Assembly (NCBI GenBank): GCA_045655125.1 | Contig: JAZOOR010000050.1 | Location: 1 to 31,049 of the forward strand | From: SIG578 sp045655125 | GTDB taxonomy: Bacteria > Bacillota > Clostridia > Oscillospirales > Ruminococcaceae | DNA: 31,049 bases | Reading direction: 5' to 3' | Shown: positions 8,406 to 15,904 of the stretch, one piece after another | Numbering within the stretch: the stretch's first letter is position 1 | Layout: every line of letters begins with the position of its first letter | The notes under the pieces: model-generated | The model's database searches: none | What the model was told of the DNA's origin: nothing | What the model saw: the letters and a program-made list of their open reading frames with translations, nothing else | Translations under genes and position numbers: made by a program

Positions 8406-10694
8406 ATGAAACAGATTACAGGGCTTGATTTTAAAATTCAGGAAATGGCAGGGCGTATCCGCGAGCTTCGTGAGATTGTCGGTCTTTCTGCCGAGCAGAT
8501 GGCAGAGAAGACAGATGTTTCAGTAGAGGAATATCTTCTTTGCGAGGAGGGCAAAAGTGACCTAAACTTTGCCTTCATCTATCGTTGTGCTCTGGCTTTC
8601 GGTGTTAACGTTACCGATATTATCGAGGGTTACAGCCCTAAGCTACGCTCTTATACCGTTACAAGAAACGGCGCAGGTCAGCAGATAGCCAATGCCCACG
8701 GTATGACCTATTATAACCTTGCATATGCTTTTCAGAACAGAATTGCTGAGCCTCTTTATGTCCGCAGCGCATATGACGAGTCAGCACAGGGAAAGGATAT
8801 AGAGCTTACCACCCATTCGGGACAGGAGTGCGATATAGTAATAGAGGGTAACCTTATGGTGCAGATAGGTGAGCATCGTGAGGTGCTTTCTGCAGGTGAC
8901 AGCATTTATTTTGACAGCTCCACCCCCCACGGCATGATTGCTGTAAATGGTAAGGACTGTGTTTTCTATGCCATAGTTCTAAACCCGACGGGTGAGCCTA
9001 TCCCTGAGTTTGCGGCTAAGCCTAAAATCCCCGAAACCGTTAAAATCCCCGATGATACACGCGAGAGAATTTACCGTAACTATACCACCGTTAAAAAGAA
9101 TGAAAACGGAACCCCCGTTTCCATTGAATTTAAAAATACCGAGAAATTCAATTTCGCCTTTGACCTTGTCGACGCTCTCGCAGAGCGTGAGCCCGAAAAG
9201 CTTGCTATGCTACATATCGACAAAGAGGGAAAGGAGCGCCGCTTTACCTTCTCGGATATCAGCCGCGCCTCAAGTCAGTGCGCTAACTACTTTAAGTCAC
9301 TCGGCATAAAGAAGGGCGACCGCGTTATGCTGGTCTTGAAGCGTCACTACCAGTTCTGGTTTGCGACCATTGGCTTAAACAAGCTTGGCGCTATTGCAAT
9401 CCCCGCAACAAATCAGCTTCTTGAACACGATTTTGAGTATCGCTTTAAGGCGGCAGGAGTAAACACAATTATCTGCACCGCTGACGGTGATACTGCTAGA
9501 GAGGTAGAGGCGGCCGCCGAGAAGTACGGAAAAATTAAAAACAAGCTTATTGTTAACGGCAAAAGAGAGGGCTGGCGCAGCTTTGATGAGGAGTACACCC
9601 TCTTTAATAACTCCTTTGAGCGCACAGAGGATTCTCCCTGCGGTGATGACCTGCTTCTTATGTTCTTTACTTCGGGAACAACAGGGTATCCCAAAATTGC
9701 GGCTCATAACCACAAATATCCCCTCGGCCATTTTCACACTGCTAAATACTGGCATAATGTTGATCCCGACGGTCTGCACTTTACCATTTCCGATACAGGC
9801 TGGGCAAAATCTATGTGGGGCAAGCTCTATGGTCAGTGGCTGTGCGAGGCGGCAATATTTGTCTATGACTTTGATAGGTTTGATGCCGCTGAAATCCTGC
9901 CTATGTTTGCAAAGCATAATATAACAACCTTCTGTGCACCCCCCACAATGCTTAGAATGATGGTTAAGCAGGATATTTCTAAATATGACCTTTCTTCCGT
10001 AAAGCATATGACAACCGCTGGTGAAGCACTCAATCCTGAGGTTTACCGTCAATTTGAAAAAGCAACGGGACTTCAGATTTTAGAGGGCTTTGGACAGACA
10101 GAAAGTACAATGATAATAGGAAATATGCGCGGTGCCGCGCATAAGATTGGCTCAATGGGCAAGCCTGCGCCTATTTATGATGTAGAGCTTGTAGATGCCG
10201 ATGGAAACCCTGTGCCCACAGGTGAGCCGGGCGAAATCGTTATCAATGTCAAAAACGGTATGCCCTGCGGTTTATTTACCGGCTACTATGGTGATGAGGA
10301 GAAAACACGCGAAGTTCTGCACGATGGATATTACCATACCGGCGACACCGCCTGGCGCGATGAGGATGGATATTTCTGGTATGTCGGCAGGGTTGATGAT
10401 GTTATCAAGTCCTCGGGCTACCGCATAGGACCCTTTGAGATTGAAAGCGTTATTATGGAGCTTCCCTATGTTCTTGAGTGTGGTGTATCCGCCGTTCCTG
10501 ATGAGGTCAGGGGACAGATAGTCAAGGCAAGCATAGTCTTAACAAAAGGCACAGAGGGAACCGAGGAGCTTAAAAAGGAAATTCAGAATTATGTTAAGGA
10601 GCACACCGCTCCCTATAAATACCCTCGTGTTGTTGTTTTTCGCGATAGCCTCCCCAAAACAGTCAGCGGAAAAATTCAGCGTAATAAGCTATAA
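8406..10694 (+). CDS. HTH-cupin-acyl-CoA synthetase fusion, paralogue (predicted isobutyrate activation)
   Basis: A 762-residue paralogue of the protein at 5786 with the same order: XRE-type helix-turn-helix (about 13-75), cupin (about 120-200, with HSGQE and TPHGM), and ACSM-type acyl-CoA synthetase (about 245-762, with TSGTTGYPK, SDTGWAKSMWGKLYGQW, GFGQTE and terminal SGKIQRNKL). ATG 8406 is chosen because ATG 8401 is stopped at once; GGAGAG lies upstream. It heads the Val T-box operon with the oxidoreductase and aminotransferase, so isobutyrate to isobutyryl-CoA is the likely role (inference). The last ~110 codons are much more alike between the two paralogues, at DNA level too, than the N-terminal parts, which suggests a fairly recent duplication or gene conversion. 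Confidence 0.85.
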   Translation: MKQITGLDFKIQEMAGRIRELREIVGLSAEQMAEKTDVSVEEYLLCEEGKSDLNFAFIYRCALAFGVNVTDIIEGYSPKLRSYTVTRNGAGQQIANAHGMTYYNLAYAFQNRIAEPLYVRSAYDESAQGKDIELTTHSGQECDIVIEGNLMVQIGEHREVLSAGDSIYFDSSTPHGMIAVNGKDCVFYAIVLNPTGEPIPEFAAKPKIPETVKIPDDTRERIYRNYTTVKKNENGTPVSIEFKNTEKFNFAFDLVDALAEREPEKLAMLHIDKEGKERRFTFSDISRASSQCANYFKSLGIKKGDRVMLVLKRHYQFWFATIGLNKLGAIAIPATNQLLEHDFEYRFKAAGVNTIICTADGDTAREVEAAAEKYGKIKNKLIVNGKREGWRSFDEEYTLFNNSFERTEDSPCGDDLLLMFFTSGTTGYPKIAAHNHKYPLGHFHTAKYWHNVDPDGLHFTISDTGWAKSMWGKLYGQWLCEAAIFVYDFDRFDAAEILPMFAKHNITTFCAPPTMLRMMVKQDISKYDLSSVKHMTTAGEALNPEVYRQFEKATGLQILEGFGQTESTMIIGNMRGAAHKIGSMGKPAPIYDVELVDADGNPVPTGEPGEIVINVKNGMPCGLFTGYYGDEEKTREVLHDGYYHTGDTAWRDEDGYFWYVGRVDDVIKSSGYRIGPFEIESVIMELPYVLECGVSAVPDEVRGQIVKASIVLTKGTEGTEELKKEIQNYVKEHTAPYKYPRVVVFRDSLPKTVSGKIQRNKL

Positions 10695-10703
10695 GGTGAT
10701 ATA

Positions 10704-11369
10704 ATGGATTTTAAAAGAATCACTATGCTTTGCGGTCATTATGGCAGCGGAAAAACCAATGTTGCCGTAAATCTCGCACTTAAAATGGCAGAGAGCCGCG
10801 AAAACGTTGTGGCGCTCGATCTTGATATCGTAAACCCCTATTTCAGAACAAAGGATAGTATAAAGGAGCTGAAAGAGGCGGGAATTCGCCTTATTGCATC
10901 CTCTTATGCTAATACCAATGTTGATATTCCCGCGCTACCGCAGGAAATGTATGCAGTAACCGATGATAAGAGTATAACCGCGGTTTTAGATGTCGGTGGA
11001 GATGACAGAGGCGCACTTGCATTAGGCCGCCTTGCCCCCGCCATACTATCCGAAAACGATTATGAAATGCTTATGGTCATAAACTGCTACAGACCGCTTA
11101 CAAAAACCGCCAAAGAGACCATTAAGGTTATGCGCGAGATAGAAACCGCCTGCGGCATTAAGTTTACGGGACTTGTCAACAACTCAAATCTCGGCGCAAT
11201 CACAACGCAGGAGGATATAATCGCCTCGCTGCCGTATGCGCAGGAGATTTCCGAAAAAACGGGGCTTCCCCTCGTTTACACAAGTGTTCGTGAGGACATT
11301 TCTGAGGGACTTATGGAAAAAGTACCAAATCTTTTCCCATTATCCTTGCAGAAAAACCTCTTGATATAA
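10704..11369 (+). CDS. P-loop ATPase (MinD/ParA/CobB-like) of unknown role
   Basis: A 221-residue soluble P-loop NTPase. The Walker A motif GHYGSGKTN is near residue 11. ALDLDIVNPYFR near residue 37 resembles the switch/Walker A' region of the SIMIBI class (MinD, NifH, Mrp, CobQ/CobB), and LDVGGDDRGA near residue 96 is the probable Walker B. No fused domain or CxxC pair is seen. It lies 9 bases after the synthetase and just ahead of the ferredoxin and oxidoreductase subunits. A part in assembling or activating that iron-sulfur enzyme, as Mrp-like ATPases do, is a reasonable guess, but I have no direct evidence. Confidence 0.75.
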   Translation: MDFKRITMLCGHYGSGKTNVAVNLALKMAESRENVVALDLDIVNPYFRTKDSIKELKEAGIRLIASSYANTNVDIPALPQEMYAVTDDKSITAVLDVGGDDRGALALGRLAPAILSENDYEMLMVINCYRPLTKTAKETIKVMREIETACGIKFTGLVNNSNLGAITTQEDIIASLPYAQEISEKTGLPLVYTSVREDISEGLMEKVPNLFPLSLQKNLLI

Positions 11370-11400
11370 CTTTTCGATTTTATGAAAGGGAGTAATACAT

Positions 11401-11607
11401 ATGGCAAAACTCACATTTAAAACCGACAACTGTAAGGGCTGCGGACTTTGTATTGATGCCTGCCCCAAGAAGCTCTTGAGACTTGCAGCAGACAAAATCA
11501 ATTTAAAGGGACACCACCCCGCAGAAATTATTGATGAGGCTGCGTGCGTTGGATGTGCATCCTGTGCAATGATGTGTCCCGACTGCATTATTAAGGTAGA
11601 AAGGTAG
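11401..11607 (+). CDS. 2[4Fe-4S] ferredoxin-type delta subunit of 2-oxoacid:ferredoxin oxidoreductase
   Basis: A 68-residue protein with two four-cysteine clusters, CKGCGLCIDACP and CVGCASCAMMCPDC. It is the electron-carrying subunit that links the TPP centre of the oxidoreductase to external ferredoxin. It has a strong ribosome site (AAAGGGAG) and is followed 9 bases later by the alpha subunit. The delta-alpha-beta-gamma order matches four-subunit VOR/KOR enzymes of archaea and Clostridia. Confidence 0.92.
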   Translation: MAKLTFKTDNCKGCGLCIDACPKKLLRLAADKINLKGHHPAEIIDEAACVGCASCAMMCPDCIIKVER

Positions 11608-11616
11608 TGAAATAAT

Positions 11617-12684
11617 ATGGCAGATAAAGTTTTGATGAAAGGAAACGAAGCGATAGCAGAGGCTGCAATTTTAGCAGGCTGCCGCCATTACTTCGGATAT
11701 CCTATCACTCCGCAAACCGAAATTGCCGCATATATGGCAAAGAAAATGCCTAAAATCGGCGGCTGCTTTTTGCAGGCTGAGAGTGAAATTGCCGCTATCA
11801 ATATGGTATACGGTGTTTCCTCTACAGGTAAAAGAGTTATGACCTCGTCGTCATCTCCCGGAATTTCCTTAAAGGGTGAGGGACTTTCGTATCTCGCAGG
11901 TGCTGACCTGCCCGCGCTTATTGTTAATGTTCAGCGCGGCGGACCCGGACTTGGCGGTATTCAGCCCTCGCAGTCTGACTATTTCCAGGCTACAAGAGCC
12001 GCAGGCCACGGCGACTTTCATATGATAGTCCTCGCTCCCGCATCTGTTCAGGAGATGGCAGAGCTTACTGTAAAAGGCTTCGAGCTTGCAGATACATACA
12101 GAATGACAGCTATGATTTTGGCAGACGGAACTATGGGACAAATGATGGAGCCTGTTTCTCTTGATTTTGATGTTAAGCCTATGCCCGCAAAGCCCTGGGC
12201 AACTGTTGGAACTAAGATGGAAAGAGAGCACAATATTACAAACTCCCTCTTCCTCGTTCCTGAAGACCTTGAAAAGATAAACTTTGAGCGCTATGAGCGC
12301 TATAAAAAGATTGAGGAAACCGAAGTTATGTACGAGGAGTATATGATGGAGGATGCCGAAATCTGCATTGCAGCCTTTGGTATTGCCGCAAGAGTTTCCA
12401 AAAATGCCGTTAATGAGGCAAGAAAAATGGGAATTAAGGTAGGTCTTATCCGCCCTATCACCCTCTGGCCTTTCCCCAAGGCTCCTTTCAAGAAGGCCGC
12501 AGAAAAAGTAAAGCAGATTATCTCTGTTGAACTTTCTATGGGACAGATGATTGAGGATGTCAAGATGGCATCTGAGTGCAAGGTTCCCGTAACATTAGTA
12601 AACCGCGTCGGCGGAATGATTCCCTCGCCCGAGCAGGTTTTAGAGGCAATAGTCGAGGCGGCTAAAAACGGAGGTGCAAAATAA
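11617..12684 (+). CDS. vorB: 2-oxoacid:ferredoxin oxidoreductase alpha subunit (VorB-like)
   Basis: A 355-residue alpha subunit. The N-terminal pyrimidine-binding domain includes GNEAIAEAAILAGCRHYFGYP and the PITPQTEIA motif. QRGGPGLGGIQPSQSDYFQA is typical of the VorB/KorA group, and the C-terminal part (about 250-350) resembles transketolase domain II. The complex interconverts 2-oxo acids plus CoA and oxidised ferredoxin with acyl-CoA, CO2 and reduced ferredoxin. Val T-box control and the flanking acyl-CoA synthetase and aminotransferase argue that it runs here as a reductive carboxylase making 2-oxoisovalerate and related acids. A 2-oxoglutarate (Kor) or indolepyruvate specificity cannot be excluded by sequence alone. 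It overlaps the beta subunit start by one base. Confidence 0.88.
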   Translation: MADKVLMKGNEAIAEAAILAGCRHYFGYPITPQTEIAAYMAKKMPKIGGCFLQAESEIAAINMVYGVSSTGKRVMTSSSSPGISLKGEGLSYLAGADLPALIVNVQRGGPGLGGIQPSQSDYFQATRAAGHGDFHMIVLAPASVQEMAELTVKGFELADTYRMTAMILADGTMGQMMEPVSLDFDVKPMPAKPWATVGTKMEREHNITNSLFLVPEDLEKINFERYERYKKIEETEVMYEEYMMEDAEICIAAFGIAARVSKNAVNEARKMGIKVGLIRPITLWPFPKAPFKKAAEKVKQIISVELSMGQMIEDVKMASECKVPVTLVNRVGGMIPSPEQVLEAIVEAAKNGGAK

Positions 12685-13442
12685 TGGCAGTTGTATTTGA
12701 TAAACCCCATGCATTAACCGATGCTCCTATGCATTACTGCCCCGGCTGTACACACGGTATAGTTCACCGCCTTGTTGCCGAGGTTATTGATGAATTGGGC
12801 ATCGAGGGCAGAACTATAGGTATTGCTCCCGTTGGCTGCTCTGTTATGGCTTATAACTATTTTGCCTGTGATATGATTGAGGCTGCACACGGCAGAGCTC
12901 CCGCAGTTGCAACAGGTGTTAAGCGTGCCGACCCCGAAAACCACATTGTTTTCACCTATCAGGGCGATGGCGACCTCGCTTCAATCGGTATGGCTGAAAC
13001 TGTTCATGCTGCCGCAAGAAATGAGAATATTACCGTTATCTTTATAAATAATGCTATTTACGGTATGACAGGCGGCCAAATGGCTCCCACCTCGCTTCCC
13101 GGTCAGGTTACACAGACTTCACCCTACGGCAGAGATACAAGCCACTGCGGTTTTCCCGTTAAGGTTTGCGAAATGCTTTCGCAGCTTGATGGACCCGAGT
13201 ACTTAGAAAGAGTCACCGTTAATAATGTTAAGAATATCCGCGCTGCTAAAAAGGCTATTAAAAAAGCTTTTCAGAATCAGGTAGAGGGCAAAGGCTTCTC
13301 ACTTATTGAAGTTGTTTCTTCCTGCCCTACAAACTGGGGTATGACACCGGGGGCGGCTCTTAAGTGGATTGACGATAATATGCTTCCTTACTACCCTCTC
13401 GGTGTGTATAAGGACAGAAGCGCAAAAAAGGAGGAAGAATAA
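12684..13442 (+). CDS. vorA: 2-oxoacid:ferredoxin oxidoreductase beta subunit (TPP-binding)
   Basis: A 252-residue TPP-binding subunit. YCPGCTHGIVHR near residue 18 has the conserved cysteines found in KorB/VorA proteins. The diphosphate/Mg motif GDGDLASIGMAET with a later NN (INNAIYGMTGGQ) lies at about 97-135. ATP or acetyl-CoA synthetase domains are absent. The start is coupled to the alpha stop (ATAATGG), and the stop is coupled to the gamma start. It provides the carbanion chemistry on the 2-oxo acid. The residues that fix branched-chain against 2-oxoglutarate specificity are not certain to me, so the valine assignment rests on context. Confidence 0.88.
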   Translation: MAVVFDKPHALTDAPMHYCPGCTHGIVHRLVAEVIDELGIEGRTIGIAPVGCSVMAYNYFACDMIEAAHGRAPAVATGVKRADPENHIVFTYQGDGDLASIGMAETVHAAARNENITVIFINNAIYGMTGGQMAPTSLPGQVTQTSPYGRDTSHCGFPVKVCEMLSQLDGPEYLERVTVNNVKNIRAAKKAIKKAFQNQVEGKGFSLIEVVSSCPTNWGMTPGAALKWIDDNMLPYYPLGVYKDRSAKKEEE

Positions 13443-13975
13443 TGGCTACAAAACAGTACCTGTTTTCAGGCTTCGGCGGTCAGGGAATTTTGTTTTCGGG
13501 TAAATTCTTAGCCTATAAGGGTCTGACTGAAGGCAAAAATGTAAGCTGGCTCCCCTCATATGGCCCCGAAATGCGCGGAGGAACTGCAAGCTGTAGCGTT
13601 ATCATAAGTGATGAGGCTGTAGGCTCTCCTATCGTTTCAAATCCCGATGTTCTTGTTGCTATGAACCTGCCCTCCCTTGATAAGTTTGAGGATAGCGTTG
13701 CAAAGGGCGGCATTATCATCGCAGATTCCACCCTCATTGAAAGAAAAGTTAAGCGCGATGATGTAACAGTTTACTATGTTCCCGCCACCCGCCTTGCAAG
13801 TGAGAATGACATTCCCACCCTCGCCAATATGATTATTATCGGCAAGCTTATGCAGGCAACAGGCGAGTATAGCGAAGAGGGCGTAAACACCGCTCTCTCC
13901 AAGGTTATTTCGGCAAAACGCGCCAATATGCTTGAAGCAAACTTCAAGGCAATCAAAATCGGCGCAGAGTATTAA
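13442..13975 (+). CDS. vorC: 2-oxoacid:ferredoxin oxidoreductase gamma subunit
   Basis: A 177-residue gamma subunit of the POR/KOR type. It starts with FSGFGGQGILFSGKFLAYKG, the family hallmark, and has the PSYGPEMRGGTASCSVIIS segment that shapes the CoA/substrate cleft. Its ATG overlaps the beta stop by one base, and GGAGGAAG lies upstream. All four subunits are therefore encoded contiguously, and the complex should be complete. Confidence 0.92.
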   Translation: MATKQYLFSGFGGQGILFSGKFLAYKGLTEGKNVSWLPSYGPEMRGGTASCSVIISDEAVGSPIVSNPDVLVAMNLPSLDKFEDSVAKGGIIIADSTLIERKVKRDDVTVYYVPATRLASENDIPTLANMIIIGKLMQATGEYSEEGVNTALSKVISAKRANMLEANFKAIKIGAEY

Positions 13976-13992
13976 GTCAGGAGGAAAAGGAA

Positions 13993-15057
13993 ATGCAGAT
14001 TTCTTTTACAAAAACCACTTGTCCTAAGGAAAAACCCGATAGCAGCAATCTCGGATTTGGTAAAATCTTTACCGACCATATGTTTATGATGGATTATTCA
14101 AGAGAGAAAGGCTCTTGGTACAATGCAAGAATAGTTCCCTTTGAGAACATTTCTCTGCACCCTGCATCAACAGTTCTTCACTACGGCTCTGAGATTTTTG
14201 AAGGACTTAAAGCTTATAGAAGAGCCGATGGCAAGGTTCAGCTTTTCCGTCCTATCGAGAATATCCGCAGAATGAACAGCTCCGCAGAGCGCCTCTGCCT
14301 GCCTCAGATTCCCGAGGAGGATGCGCTGCAGGTTCTCACCGAGTTTGTAAAAATTGAGCAGGACTGGACTCCGTCTGCTTCGGGCACATCCCTCTACCTG
14401 CGCCCCTTTATGTTCGGAAATGATGAATCACTCGGAGTTCACGCCGTTCATAATGCTACCTTTGTTATCATAGCTTCACCCGTTGGCAGCTATTATAAAG
14501 AAGGCATCAACCCCGTTAAGATTATGATTGAGGATGAGGATGTCAGAGCTGTCCGCGGCGGCACAGGCTATGCAAAATGCGGCGGTAATTACGCTGCAAG
14601 TAACCGTGCAGGCGAGAGAGCAGAGCAGAAAGGCTATTCTCAGGTTCTCTGGCTCGATGGCGTTGAGAGAAAATATATTGAGGAAGTCGGCGCTATGAAT
14701 GTTATGTTCAAAATCGCAGGCGAAATCGTAACCCCCGCACTTAGCGGTTCAATTCTCCCAGGCATCACAAGAAAATCAATTATTGAGCTTTTAAATAGCG
14801 AAGGCTATAAGGTAAGTGAGAGACTTCTCTCTATCGATGAGCTCGAAAAAGCTCTTGAAAACGGAACACTTGAAGAGGCTTGGGGCTGCGGCACCGCCGC
14901 TGTTGTTTCCCCCATCGGTGAGCTTTGCTACAAGGATAAAAAGTACACCGTTTCGGGCGGCAAAATCGGAGAGGTCACTCAGCACCTTTACGATACTTTA
15001 ACAGGTATCCAGTGGGGTAAATTAAAGGATAACTTCGGCTGGACAGTAGAACTCTAA
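13993..15057 (+). CDS. ilvE: Branched-chain amino acid aminotransferase
   Basis: A 354-residue fold-type IV PLP aminotransferase of the longer (BCAT/Bat2-like) class. Signatures include YGSEIFEGLKAYRR near residue 55, RPFMFGNDESLGVH, the lysine in GYAKCGGNYAAS (about residue 195, Schiff base), and the EEVGAMNVMF loop. It performs the final glutamate-dependent step to Val, Ile and Leu, and can also run in reverse. The ribosome site GGAGG precedes it, with 17 bases after the gamma subunit. It closes the Val T-box operon and is followed at once by a strong terminator. It would serve all three branches, although only the Val T-box controls it directly. Confidence 0.94.
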   Translation: MQISFTKTTCPKEKPDSSNLGFGKIFTDHMFMMDYSREKGSWYNARIVPFENISLHPASTVLHYGSEIFEGLKAYRRADGKVQLFRPIENIRRMNSSAERLCLPQIPEEDALQVLTEFVKIEQDWTPSASGTSLYLRPFMFGNDESLGVHAVHNATFVIIASPVGSYYKEGINPVKIMIEDEDVRAVRGGTGYAKCGGNYAASNRAGERAEQKGYSQVLWLDGVERKYIEEVGAMNVMFKIAGEIVTPALSGSILPGITRKSIIELLNSEGYKVSERLLSIDELEKALENGTLEEAWGCGTAAVVSPIGELCYKDKKYTVSGGKIGEVTQHLYDTLTGIQWGKLKDNFGWTVEL

Positions 15058-15062
15058 ATTAT

Positions 15063-15094
15063 AAAAAAGAGAGGGCAGATGCCCTCTCTTTTTT
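15063..15094 (+). terminator. Terminator of the Val T-box operon
   Basis: GAGAGGGC (15069-15076), loop AGAT, and GCCCTCTC (15081-15088) are flanked by AAAAAA and TTTTTT that extend the stem and supply the T tract. The symmetry means it may also end the minus-strand gene that stops at 15141. Confidence 0.92.
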
Positions 15095-15140
15095 AGTGAA
15101 TAATGAATAATTCTAGTGGCGATTTATGAGTTGCCCGTTT

Positions 15141-15347
15141 TTATTTGTTTATTTGTGGATTATCGGTTCTTTCAAGCAAATAATCTATCGAAATGTTAAA
15201 ATAATCCGCAATTTGTATAAGCTCTTTTATTCCAGGCTCATGCTTACTATTTTCGTATCTACTGATAGTATTTTGAGTTGTATTTAAGTCAATAGCCAGT
15301 TTTAATTGTGAAATTCCTTTTGATTTTCTGATTTCTTTTAATCTCAT
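15141..15347 (-). CDS. Small XRE/Cro-type transcriptional regulator
   Basis: A 68-residue protein that is essentially one helix-turn-helix domain: ISQLKLAIDLNTTQNTISRYE at about residues 12-32, followed by the family's LIQIADYFNISIDYLLERTD. A GG-rich ribosome site lies about 7 bases upstream on the minus strand. It sits 17 bases after the small gene at 15365-15538 and probably shares its transcript. The palindrome at 15576-15612 is a candidate operator. Its target and inducer are unknown. Both it and its partner oppose the direction of every other operon here. Confidence 0.85.
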   Translation of the reverse strand: MRLKEIRKSKGISQLKLAIDLNTTQNTISRYENSKHEPGIKELIQIADYFNISIDYLLERTDNPQINK

Positions 15348-15364
15348 AAAATTACCTTTTGAGC

Positions 15365-15538
15365 CTATTTGTCTTGCTCTAAGTCTTCAAGTGCACTCTT
15401 AACTGCGGCAACAACAAAGGCTGAAAAAGTACATTCTTTACCAACAATCGCCTTTTCAACCGCCTCTATAACATCATCGGGAAAACGAATGGATTTATTT
15501 GTGGTTGTAGGATTATGCGGAATTTTAAAATTGCCCAT
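15365..15538 (-). CDS. Ribbon-helix-helix-like small protein (YlcI/YnfO-like)
   Basis: A 57-residue protein read on the minus strand from ATG at 15538 to TAG at 15367-15365. GGAGGT lies about 9 bases upstream. After a short polar start it has KSIRFPDDVIEAVEKAI and TFSAFVVAAVKSALEDL, which matches the pattern of ribbon-helix-helix proteins (a beta strand with alternating residues, then two helices, with a conserved S-F near the second). Such proteins are usually DNA-binding antitoxin-like or plasmid/phage regulators. It is too short for usual ORF cut-offs. Function unknown. Confidence 0.7.
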   Translation of the reverse strand: MGNFKIPHNPTTTNKSIRFPDDVIEAVEKAIVGKECTFSAFVVAAVKSALEDLEQDK

Positions 15539-15575
15539 ACATATTACCTCCGTTACAATTTGTAATTATATTGTA

Positions 15576-15629
15576 TTACTAAATGTGCAATAAATAACTA
15601 TTGCATTTGTAATGCGTTAGTGCTACAAT
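15576..15629 (+). promoter_or_regulatory. Inverted-repeat operator and promoter between divergent small genes
   Basis: An imperfect inverted repeat pairs 15576-15592 (TTACTAAATGTGCAATA) with 15599-15612 (TATTGCATTTGTAA), with three extra bases in the left arm. On the + strand TTGCAT (15601-15606), 17 bases, and TACAAT (15624-15629) form a promoter for the 54-aa gene, so the right arm covers the -35 box. On the minus strand a TATAAT at 15570-15565 could serve the XRE/RHH pair, with a weak -35. The repeat is well placed for autoregulation by one of these two small DNA-binding proteins. Confidence 0.6.
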
Positions 15630-15646
15630 AAAGTGGAGGTGAGAAA

Positions 15647-15811
15647 ATGGACGAGTATAAAAAGCCGTGCCTTATATTGTTTAATGCATTTACCGATGCC
15701 AAGAAGAGCCTGATGGAAAACGATATGCTAAGAGCAATAGAAATTCTTGATACTGCACAGATGAAATCTGAGGAAGCATTTATTTGCTTTGATGAGCAGC
15801 AAAAGGGATAA
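15647..15811 (+). CDS. Small hypothetical protein, 54 aa
   Basis: Starts at ATG 15647 behind a very good ribosome site (TGGAGGTGAGAAA) and its own promoter at 15601-15629, and ends at TAA 15809-15811. The protein begins MDEYKKPCLILFNAFTDAKK and continues as what look like two amphipathic helices rich in Glu, Lys and Met. I see no signal peptide, membrane segment or known motif. It is divergent from the XRE/RHH pair and lies 56 bases before the Leu T-box promoter. I do not recognise the family. Confidence 0.6.
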   Translation: MDEYKKPCLILFNAFTDAKKSLMENDMLRAIEILDTAQMKSEEAFICFDEQQKG

Positions 15812-15867
15812 CAATAAAAAGAGAGGTTTCTATCTTTGTTTTTACCTTTTGAAATTTTAAAAAACTG

Positions 15868-15896
15868 TTGACAAGGCACAGATGCGGTGATATAAT
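15868..15896 (+). promoter_or_regulatory. Promoter of the Leu T-box unit
   Basis: TTGACA (15868-15873), a 17-base spacer and TATAAT (15891-15896). The region around the -35 box (AAATTTTAAAAAACTGTTGACAAGG) closely resembles that of the Ile unit at 5433-5458, which suggests common origin. Confidence 0.87.
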
Positions 15897-15904
15897 AGGT
15901 GCAT

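Noticed and set aside
9375..10052. 225-aa minus-strand frame opposite the second synthetase fusion
   Set aside because: The mirror position in the paralogue also gives open antisense frames, which is what codon bias of the conserved domain produces.
15812..15867. Possible terminator after the 54-aa gene (AAAAAGAGAGG ... TATCTTTGTTTTT)
   Set aside because: The arms do not pair well beyond the A/T ends, so I do not call it.
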